Assembly: GCF_030817055.1 (NCBI RefSeq)
Contig: NZ_JAUSYV010000001.1
Span: 2,318,001 to 2,382,000, forward strand
Length of the DNA stretch: 64,000 nucleotides
Direction: 5' to 3'
Origin: Bacillus sp. V2I10
GTDB taxonomy: Bacteria; Bacillota; Bacilli; Bacillales; Bacillaceae
Shown here one piece after another: positions 18,168 to 27,800 of this stretch (positions are counted from its first letter, which is position 1; each line of letters begins with the position of its first letter). Made by a program: the position numbers and the translations under genes. The notes under the pieces are model-generated. The model did not search any database. It was given only the letters and a program-made list of their open reading frames with translations, and was not told where the DNA came from.

Positions 18168-19032
18168 ATGTCTAATTCTTTAAAAAACAATATCAATCAT
18201 CTTAATTTAAGCTCAGACTGTGAAAATTGCTTCGGGTTGTGCTGTACGGCTTTACCATTTGCACAATCGGCTGATTTTGCTCTCAATAAAGAATGGCGGA
18301 GATCCTTGTCCAAACCTGCAAGCAGATTTTAAGTGTGGAATTCATCAAAATCTTAGACAAAAAGGATTTAGGGGATGTGCTGTTTATGAATGCTTTGGCG
18401 CTGGTCAGCACGTATCTCAAGTAACTTATGATGGGTATGATTGGAGAGATCATCCAGCAGCTGCAAAAGAAATGTTCGAAGTATTTCCTATTATGCAGCA
18501 GCTTCATGAAATGCTTTACTTCTTAAATGAAGCCCTTAGTTTAAACGAGGCTAAATCTATACATAAAGATTTACAGGCTGCGCATGATGAGACGAAATCA
18601 CTGACTTATTTAAGTCCAAAGTCTATCCTTGATCTAAATATTCAAGCCCATAGAATGGCCGTTAACGAGTTGCTTCTGCGTACAAGTGAATTTGTAAGGG
18701 CAAAAGCTCGCCATAAGAAAAAAAAGATTCAAAATAAATATCATAAAATAGGTAGGGGCAGTGATCTCATCGGTGCAAATTTAAGAGGTGTAAATCTTAG
18801 AGGAGCTAATTTAAGAGGCGCTCTGCTTATTACCGCGGATCTCAGAGACTCTGACATGAGATTGACTGATCTAATTGGTGCAGATTTTAGAGACGCTGAT
18901 ATTAGAGGTGCAGATCTTACAGAAAGTATTTTTCTCACTCAAGCACAAATGAACTCGGCAAAAGGGGATAGGAACACTAATTTACCAGGAACTTTAAGGG
19001 TTCCAGATCATTGGTTTGAAAATGGAAGATAA
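18168..19032 (+). pseudogene. Pentapeptide-repeat protein gene with a frameshift
   Basis: The N-terminus reads MSNSLKNNINHLNLSSDCEN from ATG 18168, with CENCFGLCC. Near 18285-18295 the reading must shift by one base to continue as GGDPCPNLQADFKCGIHQNL, which carries through to TAA 19032. The rejoined product of about 287 residues has a Cys-rich N-terminal region, a helical middle, and about 9 pentapeptide repeats (A(D/N)LRG-type, 18767-18930) that form a right-handed beta-helix. Relatives in Bacillus are intact across this point, so one extra base (or two lost) disrupts the gene unless it is a sequencing error. The function of this family is not known. Confidence 0.8.
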
Positions 19033-19118
19033 TTTAATGTATTAAGAGGGCTTGGCTGACCTGATTAAAGAGTGTAAATTTGAGTGCAGCATTAACTAAA
19101 TAACTTTACTATTGAATT

Positions 19119-19138
19119 GAGCCATTAGGCTCTTTTTT
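19119..19138 (+). terminator. Rho-independent terminator
   Basis: GAGCC-ATTA-GGCTC (19119-19132) followed by six T. It ends the pentapeptide-repeat transcript. The rest of 19033-19362 holds nothing else I can support. Confidence 0.65.
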
Positions 19139-19362
19139 AAAAAAATGTTTATATTTTATATTTTCAATTTGCTGAATTTGGTCATATTTGCTTTGGTAAT
19201 GCTCTAAATTAATAGATCAGTTAACACAAGTATCATTCAACAATCGCACCTTTCTTAATTAATGTCATGATTTTTTATACCTATCCGTATCTTTTTACTA
19301 AGGAAAACCGTTTATAAAATGAAAGGTTTTTTTCAGACTATTTAATTGAATGGGGGAAAATT

Positions 19363-20406
19363 ATGAAAGTCCTTATATTGGGTGGTACACGTTTTTTAGG
19401 AAAAGCTTTGACAGAAGAAGCATTAAAAAGAGGGCACGAAATTACCTTATTTAATCGCGGCACAAACATTGGGGCTTTTCCTGGAGTGGAGCAGCTAATC
19501 GGAAATAGAGACAGTGATGTATCACAACTGAAAAACCGGAAATGGGACGTTGTAATGGATACATGCGGATTTGCTCCTCATCAAATTAAAAAAATAGCAG
19601 CCGTACTCGGGGATAACATCGAGCATTACACATATATCTCAAGTATCTCTGTATATAAAGATTGGATTCCCAACAATATTAAGGAACACTATCATTTACA
19701 AACCATGCCGGCGGATAAATTGAAAGCCGTTGAGGAGGGAACACTTTCTCCTTACGAGTATTACGGGGCGTTGAAAGTACTATGTGAAACAGAAGCAGAA
19801 AACCATTGGCCAGGGCGTGTTTTGCATATAAGAGCAGGACTGCTTGTTGGCCCGTTTGATTATACAGATAGACTTCCGTACTGGGTTAAGCGTGTAGCCA
19901 AAGGCGGAAAAGTATTGGTACCGGGACGAATAGATCGACCAGTTCAGTTAATTAACGTAAAAGATATAGCAGTATGGGTATTCAATATGGCGGAAAAAAG
20001 AAAAGCAGGCACATTCAATGTAACAGGCCCGGAAGATGAATTGACTATAGAAGAGCTATTAAACACATGTAAAGCTGTTACAAACAGTGATGCCGAATTC
20101 ATTTGGACAGATGAACAATTTCTAATGGAGCATAAAGTACAGCCATGGACGGAAATGCCATTGTGGATTCCGGAACATTTCCCGATAGAGGGAGAAACAG
20201 AACCTTGGAAAGGCACTTTTTCCATAAGTGTAGAAAAAGCTGTTAACTCTGGCCTTTCCTTCCGACCTCTTGCAGATACTATCATTGATATATATCAATG
20301 GGAGAAAGAAAGAGAGGCTAAAGAACTGAAAGCGGGGATCTCACAAGAAAGAGAACTGGAGCTGCTGCAGTCTTGGTTTCAAAAAGAGAAAAAGAAGACA
20401 GTGTGA
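19363..20406 (+). CDS. NAD-dependent epimerase/dehydratase (extended SDR)
   Basis: The 347-residue protein is an extended short-chain dehydrogenase. It has the Rossmann motif GGTRFLG at residues 7-13, YISSISVY (catalytic Ser/Thr strand), YYGALK (Tyr-x-x-x-Lys) and a C-terminal substrate domain with TFNVTGPEDELTIEELL. This subgroup resembles plant CSP41/isoflavone-reductase-like nucleotide-sugar epimerases in bacteria; no substrate can be assigned. GGGGG precedes ATG 19363 by 8 nt. The gene stands alone between terminators and is cytosolic. Confidence 0.85.
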   Translation: MKVLILGGTRFLGKALTEEALKRGHEITLFNRGTNIGAFPGVEQLIGNRDSDVSQLKNRKWDVVMDTCGFAPHQIKKIAAVLGDNIEHYTYISSISVYKDWIPNNIKEHYHLQTMPADKLKAVEEGTLSPYEYYGALKVLCETEAENHWPGRVLHIRAGLLVGPFDYTDRLPYWVKRVAKGGKVLVPGRIDRPVQLINVKDIAVWVFNMAEKRKAGTFNVTGPEDELTIEELLNTCKAVTNSDAEFIWTDEQFLMEHKVQPWTEMPLWIPEHFPIEGETEPWKGTFSISVEKAVNSGLSFRPLADTIIDIYQWEKEREAKELKAGISQERELELLQSWFQKEKKKTV

Positions 20407-20605
20407 TGGGATATAACCGCATGCCTGCCTTCAGATACTGAAATTATTAAAAAAACATTTGGCCGTTAGGCCTTAACGAATCTTGCCCTTATTAAAGTGA
20501 TGATCAAAATTAATAACGGCAGGACAAACTGAAGCGGGACATGCAAACAAATTGGAACGAATTAAATATGCTTGACAGCTGCAGTGGAATCAATCGAACA
20601 ATTCT

Positions 20606-20629
20606 AGAACCCCAAGCGGGTTCTTTTTT
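20606..20629 (+). terminator. Rho-independent terminator
   Basis: AGAACCC (20606-20612) pairs with GGGTTCT (20618-20624) with a T tract after it. A weaker hairpin (GGCC-GTTA-GGCC) lies near 20461. No gene is seen in 20407-20738. Confidence 0.75.
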
Positions 20630-20738
20630 ATTTTACTAAGGAGGATTCACCTTATTATCAGTCATAAATTTAAGTGGAATAATAAATAATTTCATACATC
20701 TATATATAAGTAGACTTGAAAAATATGAGGTGATCTTC

Positions 20739-21533
20739 TTGGCTGTATTTAATGAAAAGGCTGCCTTTGAACATGGATTTTGGCTTAGGGTAATGGCGGA
20801 TCATTCAACATTTATATTAGAAGCATTGGCTGAGAAAGAGAAAAGTGAGATCGCAGCTGCGAAACGTTTTGTTGAAAGCTTTAAAGAACTCAGAGATAAA
20901 GCAAACAGCAGCAGCGAGTATCAGACATTAACACTCGAGGCGGAAAAACTCACTGAGGAGTTAAGGAAATTTAAGCTGGATATTCTAAAAAAACAATTGA
21001 CAAGCCAGTTTGTTATTCATTTAACTCCAACTTTTCTAAACCATATGGTAAATGAATTAGAGGAATACCTATTGATCATTCAATACTTAAAAAAAGGGGA
21101 AATACCGCCTGTTTTTCACGAGCTTCATCACCATTTATTATGGACAGTAGATGCAGCAGGCCATGCCGGAGCCATATCAGATTCCCTGGATGCCGTCGAA
21201 AAAAAATTAAAAAATAAGAGTGATGAGTTTACGAAGCATTTTGAACAATTTTACCTGAAGGCAGTAGAATTAACAGGTTATTTAAGGACTAACCTCAATT
21301 CTTTTCCTGCATTGGCCAGAATGAACAAGGAGGTGAAGCTTGAGATAGAGTTGTTTCAATTATTCCTGAGCGAAATTGAAGAATTAGAAATTTCAAATCA
21401 GATGCTGAGCTCATTCTCGGCACTTATGGCAGACCATATGATGAGAGAAGAGTGCTACTACCTGATAAAACTGGCTGAATCATCTAATACTAAGGCTCCA
21501 AATTGCAGTCCTATTCATTCAGATTTTCATTGA
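20739..21533 (+). CDS. DUF2935 family helical protein
   Basis: The 264-residue all-alpha protein matches DUF2935, a Bacillales family of two related four-helix units. Each repeat starts with a helix bearing HGFWLRVMADHS or EHHLLWTVDAAGHAG-like His/Glu motifs (EHGFW at about 12, ELHHHLLW at about 128, ADHMMREE near the end). Clustered His, Glu and Asp suggest a metal site, as in hemerythrin-like folds, but this is inference. I chose TTG 20739, 6 nt after GAGGTG; GTG 20730 lies within that site. No operon partner is evident, and the role is unknown. Confidence 0.8.
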   Translation: MAVFNEKAAFEHGFWLRVMADHSTFILEALAEKEKSEIAAAKRFVESFKELRDKANSSSEYQTLTLEAEKLTEELRKFKLDILKKQLTSQFVIHLTPTFLNHMVNELEEYLLIIQYLKKGEIPPVFHELHHHLLWTVDAAGHAGAISDSLDAVEKKLKNKSDEFTKHFEQFYLKAVELTGYLRTNLNSFPALARMNKEVKLEIELFQLFLSEIEELEISNQMLSSFSALMADHMMREECYYLIKLAESSNTKAPNCSPIHSDFH

Positions 21534-21792
21534 ATGAAGATTTTCTTGGGTTTTCAGGAATAAAAAGAAAAAGAGATTTAAATTTAGCCCATTTAATCCT
21601 CTTTAATCTTTTTTTAATGTAATAGAGTGAGCCTAACTTCACAATAACGGCAGCAGCATAATGAGCAACCCGATTAGATGATTCAATAATCTATTCTGGA
21701 ATTGGAATTTCGCGTAAGAATATGAATGTTCTGAAACTTATCCATTTTTTATTCGTATATATATCCATACTGAAATAGCCGATGGGGGTTAC

Positions 21793-22098
21793 ATGATAAG
21801 GTACCTGCTTTTTGTTTTGCTTGTTCTTGTGGTTGAACTAGGAATAATTGTTTGGACTAACTAAATACTTTGATGCAGATTTATTAACTACGATGTTTTT
21901 TGGAGCTGCTTTCTTTATCTTTTTTGCTTTTTTAATAGGCTCTTCTTGGGATTTACTTTCTAAAAATGCAGAGTTTGCTGCTTATACATCCATGGGTGGC
22001 CAATATGAACCTAAACATGAATAAAAATCAGTCCATTTCTAATCGGATCCATTTTGTGTTTCATTGTTTATTTAGTGATGTCATACTTTACAACCTGA
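21793..22098 (+). pseudogene. Small membrane protein gene broken by two frameshifts
   Basis: ATG 21793, preceded by GGGGG, encodes MIRYLLFVLLVLVVELGI and stops early at TAA 21862. A second frame from about 21851 gives TTMFFGAAFFIFFAFLIGSS plus a polar loop (YTSMGGQYEPKHE) ending at 22024. A third frame from 22027 gives ISPFLIGSILCFIVYLVMSY to TGA 22096. Joined, these form a small protein of about 105 residues with three to four membrane helices, like many Bacillus hypotheticals. Two indels of opposite sign break it. A terminator follows at 22142. Confidence 0.55.
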
Positions 22099-22141
22099 AT
22101 TAAGGAGCAAGATTCCTAAAAGTTATCTTCGTTTATAAGAG

Positions 22142-22173
22142 GCGTTTCTTCATAAAGGAAGAAGCGCTTTTTT
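22142..22173 (+). terminator. Rho-independent terminator
   Basis: GCGTTTCTTC (22142-22151) pairs with GAAGAAGCGC (22158-22167) with one G-T pair, then six T. Confidence 0.8.
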
Positions 22174-22285
22174 ACATAAAACGATAAGTTGGAATAAGAA
22201 AAGAAAAAGAAGGGATTGATTGGCCAAAAGTGGAAAAAGATTATAAATAAAGTTATACAAGGAGTCGATTCACATCAAAAGAATA

Positions 22286-22999
22286 TTGGCGATAAGTGAT
22301 GTACACGGGTGTTACGATGAATTCCTTAAGTTGCTGGAATTGATTAAATACAATCCTGCAAGCGACCAATTAATCTTGCTGGGTGATTACTTAGATAGGG
22401 GACCAATGAGCAAGGAAACACTATGCAAAGTCATAAGCCTGGTTGATGAAGGAGCAATTGCTCTCCGGGGAAATCACGATCAAATGTTTTATGATTGGAT
22501 TCAAATGGACAATGAACGAAATGATCTTCATTTTTTCATAAACGGCGGTTATGCAACGATTACAAGTTATGTTGGCCACGGGTGGTTTAAAGAAATTGGC
22601 TATGATAATAAATTAGTAAAAAAAGCAAAGCGGCACATTCAAGATCACTATCAAACTCATTTGGAATTCATCGAAAAACTTCCTTACTTTTATGAAAACG
22701 AAGATTATATCTTTGTACATGCAGGAATTAATCCCAATCTGAAAAATTGGAAAATGACGGATGAAAAAGATTTTATGTGGATAAGAGATCAATTTTTATT
22801 TAATGATCATACCCATAATCATACTATTGTACATGGACATACACCTAATACTCTTATACATAAAAGCAATGATATCTATATTGGCAATAATAAAATAGGG
22901 ATTGATGGATCATGTGCATATGGAGGGCAGCTTAATTGTCTGGAAATAAGAAACGACTCTATAAAAAAGCATCATGTTATGAGCAAAAATAAGATGTAG
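22286..22999 (+). CDS. Metallophosphoesterase (PrpE/ApaH-like serine/threonine phosphatase family)
   Basis: The 237-residue cytosolic enzyme has the calcineurin-like metal motifs SDVHGCYDEF, LGDYLDRGP, LRGNHDQMF, FVHAGINP and VHGHTPN in order, typical of bacterial PPP-family phosphatases and Ap4A hydrolases. TTG 22286 is the first usable start codon, but homologues begin one helix-strand earlier (MKRILAISDVHG-like). The preceding codons here read ATC AAA AGA ATA, with AAGGAG ending 9 nt before that ATC at 22274. So the true start may be the non-canonical ATC 22274, or an ATG mutated to ATC. Convergent with the minus-strand permease, with a shared terminator at 23058-23099. Confidence 0.87.
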   Translation: MAISDVHGCYDEFLKLLELIKYNPASDQLILLGDYLDRGPMSKETLCKVISLVDEGAIALRGNHDQMFYDWIQMDNERNDLHFFINGGYATITSYVGHGWFKEIGYDNKLVKKAKRHIQDHYQTHLEFIEKLPYFYENEDYIFVHAGINPNLKNWKMTDEKDFMWIRDQFLFNDHTHNHTIVHGHTPNTLIHKSNDIYIGNNKIGIDGSCAYGGQLNCLEIRNDSIKKHHVMSKNKM

Positions 23000-23057
23000 T
23001 TTTCTATTAAAGCAGTTTTATTGAGCAGAAAATAGCTTCCTGACAGCGGGAACGGGA

Positions 23058-23099
23058 ACTCAGAAAAAAAGGAACGTTCACGTTCCTTTTTTTCTGAGT
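23058..23099. terminator. Bidirectional terminator between convergent genes
   Basis: Perfect 19-bp stem 23058-23076 / 23081-23099 with a 4-nt loop and T tracts in both directions. The stop codon of the minus-strand permease (23080-23078) lies in the loop and edge of the stem. Confidence 0.9.
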
Positions 23100-24187
23100 A
23101 TTTTTGTCCGGACTGCATTTATTACTAATAAGAGTATCGGAAGAACAAGTCCGAAAGTTGAAACAAATAATGGCCAAATTTCTCTATCAAATGTGGATGA
23201 GTGGATCACATCTGGATGGATGATTAAAGAAAGGGAAACGGCAATCATTCCAAATGGGAGCGTAAGGGACCTGTAATCTTTCATATTCAATGTTTTTGCA
23301 AGTCCTACCACAGATGCGTAAAAATAAATCGAAGCCTTAAAATAGATTGTTATCATCCACATAATCGCCAAAATGGCTTCTATCCGCTGCAGAAAGTTTC
23401 CTATGTTTATTTTTTTGGCTAATGCATAACTTGTATACATATGTCTTGCGCTATTTTCAGGGCCAAAAACTAAAATAGCTAAAAGGGTAATGATGATTAA
23501 ACAGAGTCCTCCTATGAGTATGCCGATTAAAAGAGTTTTTTCAGCTTCTTTTGGCCGATTCACTGAAACAGGGAAAATCATTAGTACGACAACCAAAGGT
23601 AATGAAAAAATACTAATAAATAGAAAAACAGCTCTGATCATCGGTTTAATCCCTGTTTCAAGAACGGGCTGCATGTTCTGAAAATCAATCTGGGGAGAAA
23701 TAGAAACTGCTAAAATAATGAAAAGAAAAATAAAAAATGGAAATAAAATTTCTCCAGCACGGGCTAATGTTTCAAGACCGAGGCGGATTCCCATAAATAA
23801 GATGCATGCGAAAAGAATATGTATTGCTTCGATTGGTGTATCAGGCATGATATGTGTCGTTAAGAAGCTGCCTACTATTTGAAATAATGAAGAGGTGGAA
23901 TAAAGTGAAAAAAAAACAAATGAAAGAGAGACAGCCTTTCCTAACCATTTTCCAAGAAGTTTTTCATTGATTTCAACAATTGTCATATTGGGGAACATCC
24001 TGCCAACTGCTATGAATAATACCACCAGGATGAAACTTAAAGCTGTACCGATTACAGCTGCAAGCCATGCATCTTGTTCAACCTCTTGAGCAAGGTCGCC
24101 AGGAATCACCAAGATGGTAGTGCCAATAGTAAATAAAATAACTAGTATTGCAAATTGCCGCGCACTAATTTTATGATTTTTCTCCAT
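23078..24187 (-). CDS. Spore germination permease, GerAB/GerKB family (second B subunit)
   Basis: The 369-residue protein has about ten membrane helices of the spore permease (APC-like) family. It starts with HKISARQFAILVILFTIGTT, then EQDAWLAAVIGT, LARAGEILFPFFIFLFIILAV and RIEAILAIMWMITIYFKASI, all hallmarks of GerAB-type germinant receptor subunits of the spore inner membrane, where they are thought to bind the germinant. AGGAAG lies before ATG 24187. It diverges from the gerA-type operon to its right and shares a 300-bp intergenic region with it. That operon has its own B subunit at 27801, so this one may be an alternative subunit that changes germinant specificity. Confidence 0.88.
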   Translation of the reverse strand: MEKNHKISARQFAILVILFTIGTTILVIPGDLAQEVEQDAWLAAVIGTALSFILVVLFIAVGRMFPNMTIVEINEKLLGKWLGKAVSLSFVFFSLYSTSSLFQIVGSFLTTHIMPDTPIEAIHILFACILFMGIRLGLETLARAGEILFPFFIFLFIILAVSISPQIDFQNMQPVLETGIKPMIRAVFLFISIFSLPLVVVLMIFPVSVNRPKEAEKTLLIGILIGGLCLIIITLLAILVFGPENSARHMYTSYALAKKINIGNFLQRIEAILAIMWMITIYFKASIYFYASVVGLAKTLNMKDYRSLTLPFGMIAVSLSLIIHPDVIHSSTFDREIWPLFVSTFGLVLPILLLVINAVRTKILRKKGT

Positions 24188-24489
24188 AATCCAACTTCCT
24201 ATCGATGGTTATAATCTCTATTCTTGACCTTGTTTTGTTGGAATAAACTCCGGACAATATTAAATGCGTTGAGTATATCAGATGCTTATTAACCAATCTT
24301 TCTATTTTCTTTACATAAAATTCCTTCGCCAGAACCTATTTATGTTTAAATCATTGTAAATTGGTAAAAAATGATCATTAAATGGAGCGATATAGAAGAG
24401 TCAGATACGTTTATTATTTGCTCAAATGAATGATGTTAAGGACCGATTCCCCAAAAAAAGCAAACCATTAATGAGAGGGGATTATATGT

Positions 24490-26076
24490 GTGAGTTTTTT
24501 CAAGAAAAAAATAAAAAAAAGTATAAACCAATCTTCAATAGATCATAAAGACGAACGAAATGAGATAAATGAAGACATGTTAAGTACAAACCTGAATGTA
24601 AACATTCAGCATGTTAAGCAACTGCTTGGGAACAGCAGCGACCTTGTGATTCGTGAAATACAAATTGGCAAGGGGAGACTTTTTAAAGCATGTCTTTTCT
24701 ATACAGATGGATTGGTGGATACCAATTCCATTCAGAACTATATCATGAAATCGCTCATGTTAGACGATCAAGATCTATTGCTGTCATCAGAACAGAATAT
24801 TGTACAAGTATTGAAAGATAGAATCCTGACAGTTGGAGATATACAAGATGTAACTGAATTCAGTTCTTTAATGAATTCCCTGTTATCAGGGGATGTTATC
24901 CTCTTAGTGGATGGGTATTCACAAGGTTTCGGAATCTGTATGCGTGGCGGGAAGGACCGCGGTGTAATGGAATCCACTACGGAAACGGTTGTTCGCGGAC
25001 CGAAGGAGGGGTTTACGGAGAATTTGCGCACTAATACGGCTTTAATTCGCCGGAAAATAAAAACCCCTCATCTTTGGCTGGAATCGAAAAAAATCGGCAG
25101 AGAGACAATCACAGATGTAGCGATCATGTATATCGATGGAATTGCGAATGATAAGGTTATTAAAGAAGTGCATAGGCGTTTGGATCGAATCGAAATCGAT
25201 GGAATTCTCGAAAGCGGCTATATTGAGGAATTGATTCAGGATGAAGCTTTAAGTCCTTTTCCGACTGTCTTTTATTCGGAACGGCCTGATAAGATTGCTG
25301 CCGAGCTTTTGGAAGGAAAAGTGGCCATTTTAGTGGATGGAACGCCAATTGTTCTGGTAGTTCCTGCTCTTTTCGTATCTTTTATACAAGCCGCCGAAGA
25401 TTATTATCAGCGGGCAGATATCAGCACCCTGATTCGTTTGCTTCGTTTTTTTAGTCTTTTTATTGCTTTACTGGGCCCCTCTCTATATATCGCCATCACC
25501 ACCTTTCATCAGGAAATGCTGCCAACGGGTCTTCTAATAAGTTTAGCTGCCCAACGTGAAGGGGTTCCCTTTCCGGCATTTATTGAAGCACTTATGATGG
25601 AGACCGCATTTGAAATTTTGCGTGAAGCCAGTTTACGAATGCCTAAGGCTATTGCACAAGCTATTTCTATTGTAGGAACACTTGTGATTGGTACAGCTGC
25701 AGTAGAGGCTGGAATCGTTTCGGCTGCCATGGTAATCGTTGTCGCGATCACGGCAATTTCAAGCTTTGTCCTTCCTGCATTTGCCATGTCCATGTCAATT
25801 AGAATGCTCAGGTTCCCGATGATGGCTCTTGCCGCTTCGTTTGGCTTGTTCGGGATACTTATCGGGTTTATTGCCCTAATTCTTCATTTGTGCAGCTTGC
25901 GTTCCTTCGGGGTTCCTTATATGAGTCCATTTGGTCCATTTATTAAGGACGACATTAACGATACAATTATTCGCGTTCCAAGAGGACGGATGTTTTTTCG
26001 CCCCCGTTTAATCAATCAGAAAAACATTAGACGTGAACAAACTTTGAAACAGAATCGGCAGAGGAACGCTGATTAA
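24490..26076 (+). CDS. Germinant receptor subunit A (GerAA/GerKA family)
   Basis: The 528-residue protein has a soluble N-terminal domain (about 1-290, VKQLLGNSSDLVIREI, LLVDGYSQGF, RGPKEGFTENLRTNTALIRR) and a membrane domain with four to five helices (about 295-485). It contains the family signature PFPAFIEALMMETAFEILRE and a C-terminal cytosolic tail with YMSPFGPFI. GTG 24490 is chosen, 9 nt after AGAGGGG. This subunit builds part of the receptor complex in the spore inner membrane that responds to nutrients. It heads a plus-strand A-D-C-B operon. Expression in the forespore under sigma-G is known for the family; I could not identify a convincing sigma-G promoter in 24188-24489. Confidence 0.92.
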   Translation: MSFFKKKIKKSINQSSIDHKDERNEINEDMLSTNLNVNIQHVKQLLGNSSDLVIREIQIGKGRLFKACLFYTDGLVDTNSIQNYIMKSLMLDDQDLLLSSEQNIVQVLKDRILTVGDIQDVTEFSSLMNSLLSGDVILLVDGYSQGFGICMRGGKDRGVMESTTETVVRGPKEGFTENLRTNTALIRRKIKTPHLWLESKKIGRETITDVAIMYIDGIANDKVIKEVHRRLDRIEIDGILESGYIEELIQDEALSPFPTVFYSERPDKIAAELLEGKVAILVDGTPIVLVVPALFVSFIQAAEDYYQRADISTLIRLLRFFSLFIALLGPSLYIAITTFHQEMLPTGLLISLAAQREGVPFPAFIEALMMETAFEILREASLRMPKAIAQAISIVGTLVIGTAAVEAGIVSAAMVIVVAITAISSFVLPAFAMSMSIRMLRFPMMALAASFGLFGILIGFIALILHLCSLRSFGVPYMSPFGPFIKDDINDTIIRVPRGRMFFRPRLINQKNIRREQTLKQNRQRNAD

Positions 26077-26155
26077 TTGTTAAGTTTTTAAAGCAGCATA
26101 TTAAAATACACTATCGGGAACTTAAATATAGCAAATGAAGAAAGGAGCAACGAAA

Positions 26156-26389
26156 GTGGTGGCTGTTGCAGGAATCCTTGTTATTGTCGGTGTGATCATC
26201 GCGATCGATGTTCCTTCTCTGTTAAGAAAAAAAGAAAAGAAGGAGCTATGGGTATTTTTCATCCTTCTGCTAATCGGAACATCATTAAGCATAGCTCAAG
26301 CTTTACAAATCAAGATTCCCAATCCGGTAGATTGGATTACAGTTATTTATCAGCCGCTTTCCGATTTGATTGAAACTTTATTAAAGTGA
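26156..26389 (+). CDS. Small two-helix germinant receptor D-type subunit
   Basis: The 77-residue protein has two hydrophobic helices (VAVAGILVIVGVIIAI and VFFILLLIGTSLSIAQAL) separated by a basic loop (RKKEKKE), then a short polar tail ending in an amphipathic segment (DWITVIYQPLSDLIETLL). This matches the size and layout of the D subunits encoded in some Bacillus gerA-type operons, which modulate receptor activity. GTG 26156 is chosen because AAAGGAG at 26141-26147 lies 8 nt upstream; the in-frame ATG 26135 overlaps the site. It lies between the A and C subunit genes, which supports the assignment. Confidence 0.75.
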   Translation: MVAVAGILVIVGVIIAIDVPSLLRKKEKKELWVFFILLLIGTSLSIAQALQIKIPNPVDWITVIYQPLSDLIETLLK

Positions 26390-26520
26390 TGAGAGTATAC
26401 AAAAAAGATTTAAAGGCATTGAAGAGGAAAAAATGTAAGGATTTAAATTTTAAGTAAGAATAAATGGCGGATACCCTTTAGGCACACTTATGATGAAAAA
26501 GTTCGATAGGAGATTAATCT

Positions 26521-27723
26521 ATGAAATGGAGTTTTAAAATATTTATCATACTGATAATCGTTCTTTTATTCACAACAGGCTGCTGGAACCGTCGTGAGAT
26601 AAACGAACTTGCCATTACTCTGGCCATTGGATTAGATAAGACTATGGATGGTCAATATCTTTTAACCGCTCAAGTAGTCAACCCAGGAGAAGTAGCCGCA
26701 GAAGGAGGCACCGGTAGTTCATCAGTTGTCATCTATCAGGCTACAGGTGAAACCGTATTTGAGGCTTTCCGAAAAATGACAAGGGAATCACCAAGAAGAA
26801 TTTATCCTTCACACCTTCGAATTCTGGTGATTGGAGAGTCATTAGCAAAAGAAGGAATTGGTAAGCCGTTAGATTTGCTTTTTAGGGACTGGGAACTGCG
26901 TTCAGATTTTTATATTTCCGTAGCAAAGGGAATGAATGCAGAAGATATCCTAAAGGTGCCAACAACTATAGAAAAAATACCTGCCAATAGTTTGTTTGAT
27001 ACTCTTAAAGTATCAGAAAAGGCATGGTCAGTGACAAGTTCTGTTACATTAGACGACCTGATTGCAGATTTGGTAAGCGACGGTAAGCAACCTGTGTTAA
27101 CTGGAATAGAGGCACGTATAAAAGGAAATGAAGAGGCCGCTTTAAGCAAAAGGAATGAAGAAATGATCGATTCCCCGGGACGATTGCTTTTTGACGGTTT
27201 AGCGGTATTTGATAAGGATAAATTAATAGGCTGGCTTGAGGATAAACAGAGCAGAACTTATAACGCCGTTACAAATAAAGTCAAAAGTACAGTTGTGAAA
27301 ATATCATGTCCTAAAGAGGGGAATGCCGTTTTACAGCTCCTTCAGTCAAAAGCGAAAGTAAAAGGCAAAGTAAAGAATGGCAAACCTGAAATAGATATTG
27401 AATTTCACAGAGAATATAACGTCGGGGAAGTAGCGTGTAATATTGATCTAACGAAACCGGAAACTATTGACAAATTAGAGAAGATAGAGGAACAAACAGC
27501 AAAAAAAATGTTCGAACAGTCTATCAAACAAGTTCAGGAAGAGTTTGAAGTAGATATTTTTGGTTTTGGTGAAGCCGTTCATCGAGCAGACCCGAAAGCT
27601 TGGAAAAAACTAAAAAAAAATTGGAATAAGGAATTTGAAGAATTACCTGTGAATATCAAGGTTGAAGCAAAAATACGGCGTATAGGAACGGTTGGTAATT
27701 CATTTATGGAAGAATTAAAATAA
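26521..27723 (+). CDS. Germinant receptor lipoprotein subunit C (GerAC/GerKC family)
   Basis: The 400-residue protein has a lipoprotein signal peptide (FIILIIVLLFTTGC, lipid-bound Cys 21) followed directly by WNRREINELAI, the hallmark of GerAC-type subunits. Further family stretches are IYPSHLRILVIGESLAK, LRSDFYISVAKG and a C-terminal Ger(x)C domain (VQEEFEVDIFGFGEAVHR). It is anchored on the outer face of the spore inner membrane and completes the receptor with the A and B subunits. AGGAG lies 8 nt before ATG 26521. The next gene begins where this one stops, so translation is probably coupled. Confidence 0.92.
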   Translation: MKWSFKIFIILIIVLLFTTGCWNRREINELAITLAIGLDKTMDGQYLLTAQVVNPGEVAAEGGTGSSSVVIYQATGETVFEAFRKMTRESPRRIYPSHLRILVIGESLAKEGIGKPLDLLFRDWELRSDFYISVAKGMNAEDILKVPTTIEKIPANSLFDTLKVSEKAWSVTSSVTLDDLIADLVSDGKQPVLTGIEARIKGNEEAALSKRNEEMIDSPGRLLFDGLAVFDKDKLIGWLEDKQSRTYNAVTNKVKSTVVKISCPKEGNAVLQLLQSKAKVKGKVKNGKPEIDIEFHREYNVGEVACNIDLTKPETIDKLEKIEEQTAKKMFEQSIKQVQEEFEVDIFGFGEAVHRADPKAWKKLKKNWNKEFEELPVNIKVEAKIRRIGTVGNSFMEELK

Positions 27724-27800
27724 TGGCAGGATTTATTATAAAAGGAATGAGGGGATGTGTTCATTCTGAAAACCAAAGAACAAGGGGAATGGTCCTTAAA

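Noticed and set aside
18741..18938. Repetitive reverse frame opposite the pentapeptide repeats
   Set aside because: Its periodicity is a by-product of the pentapeptide repeats on the plus strand.
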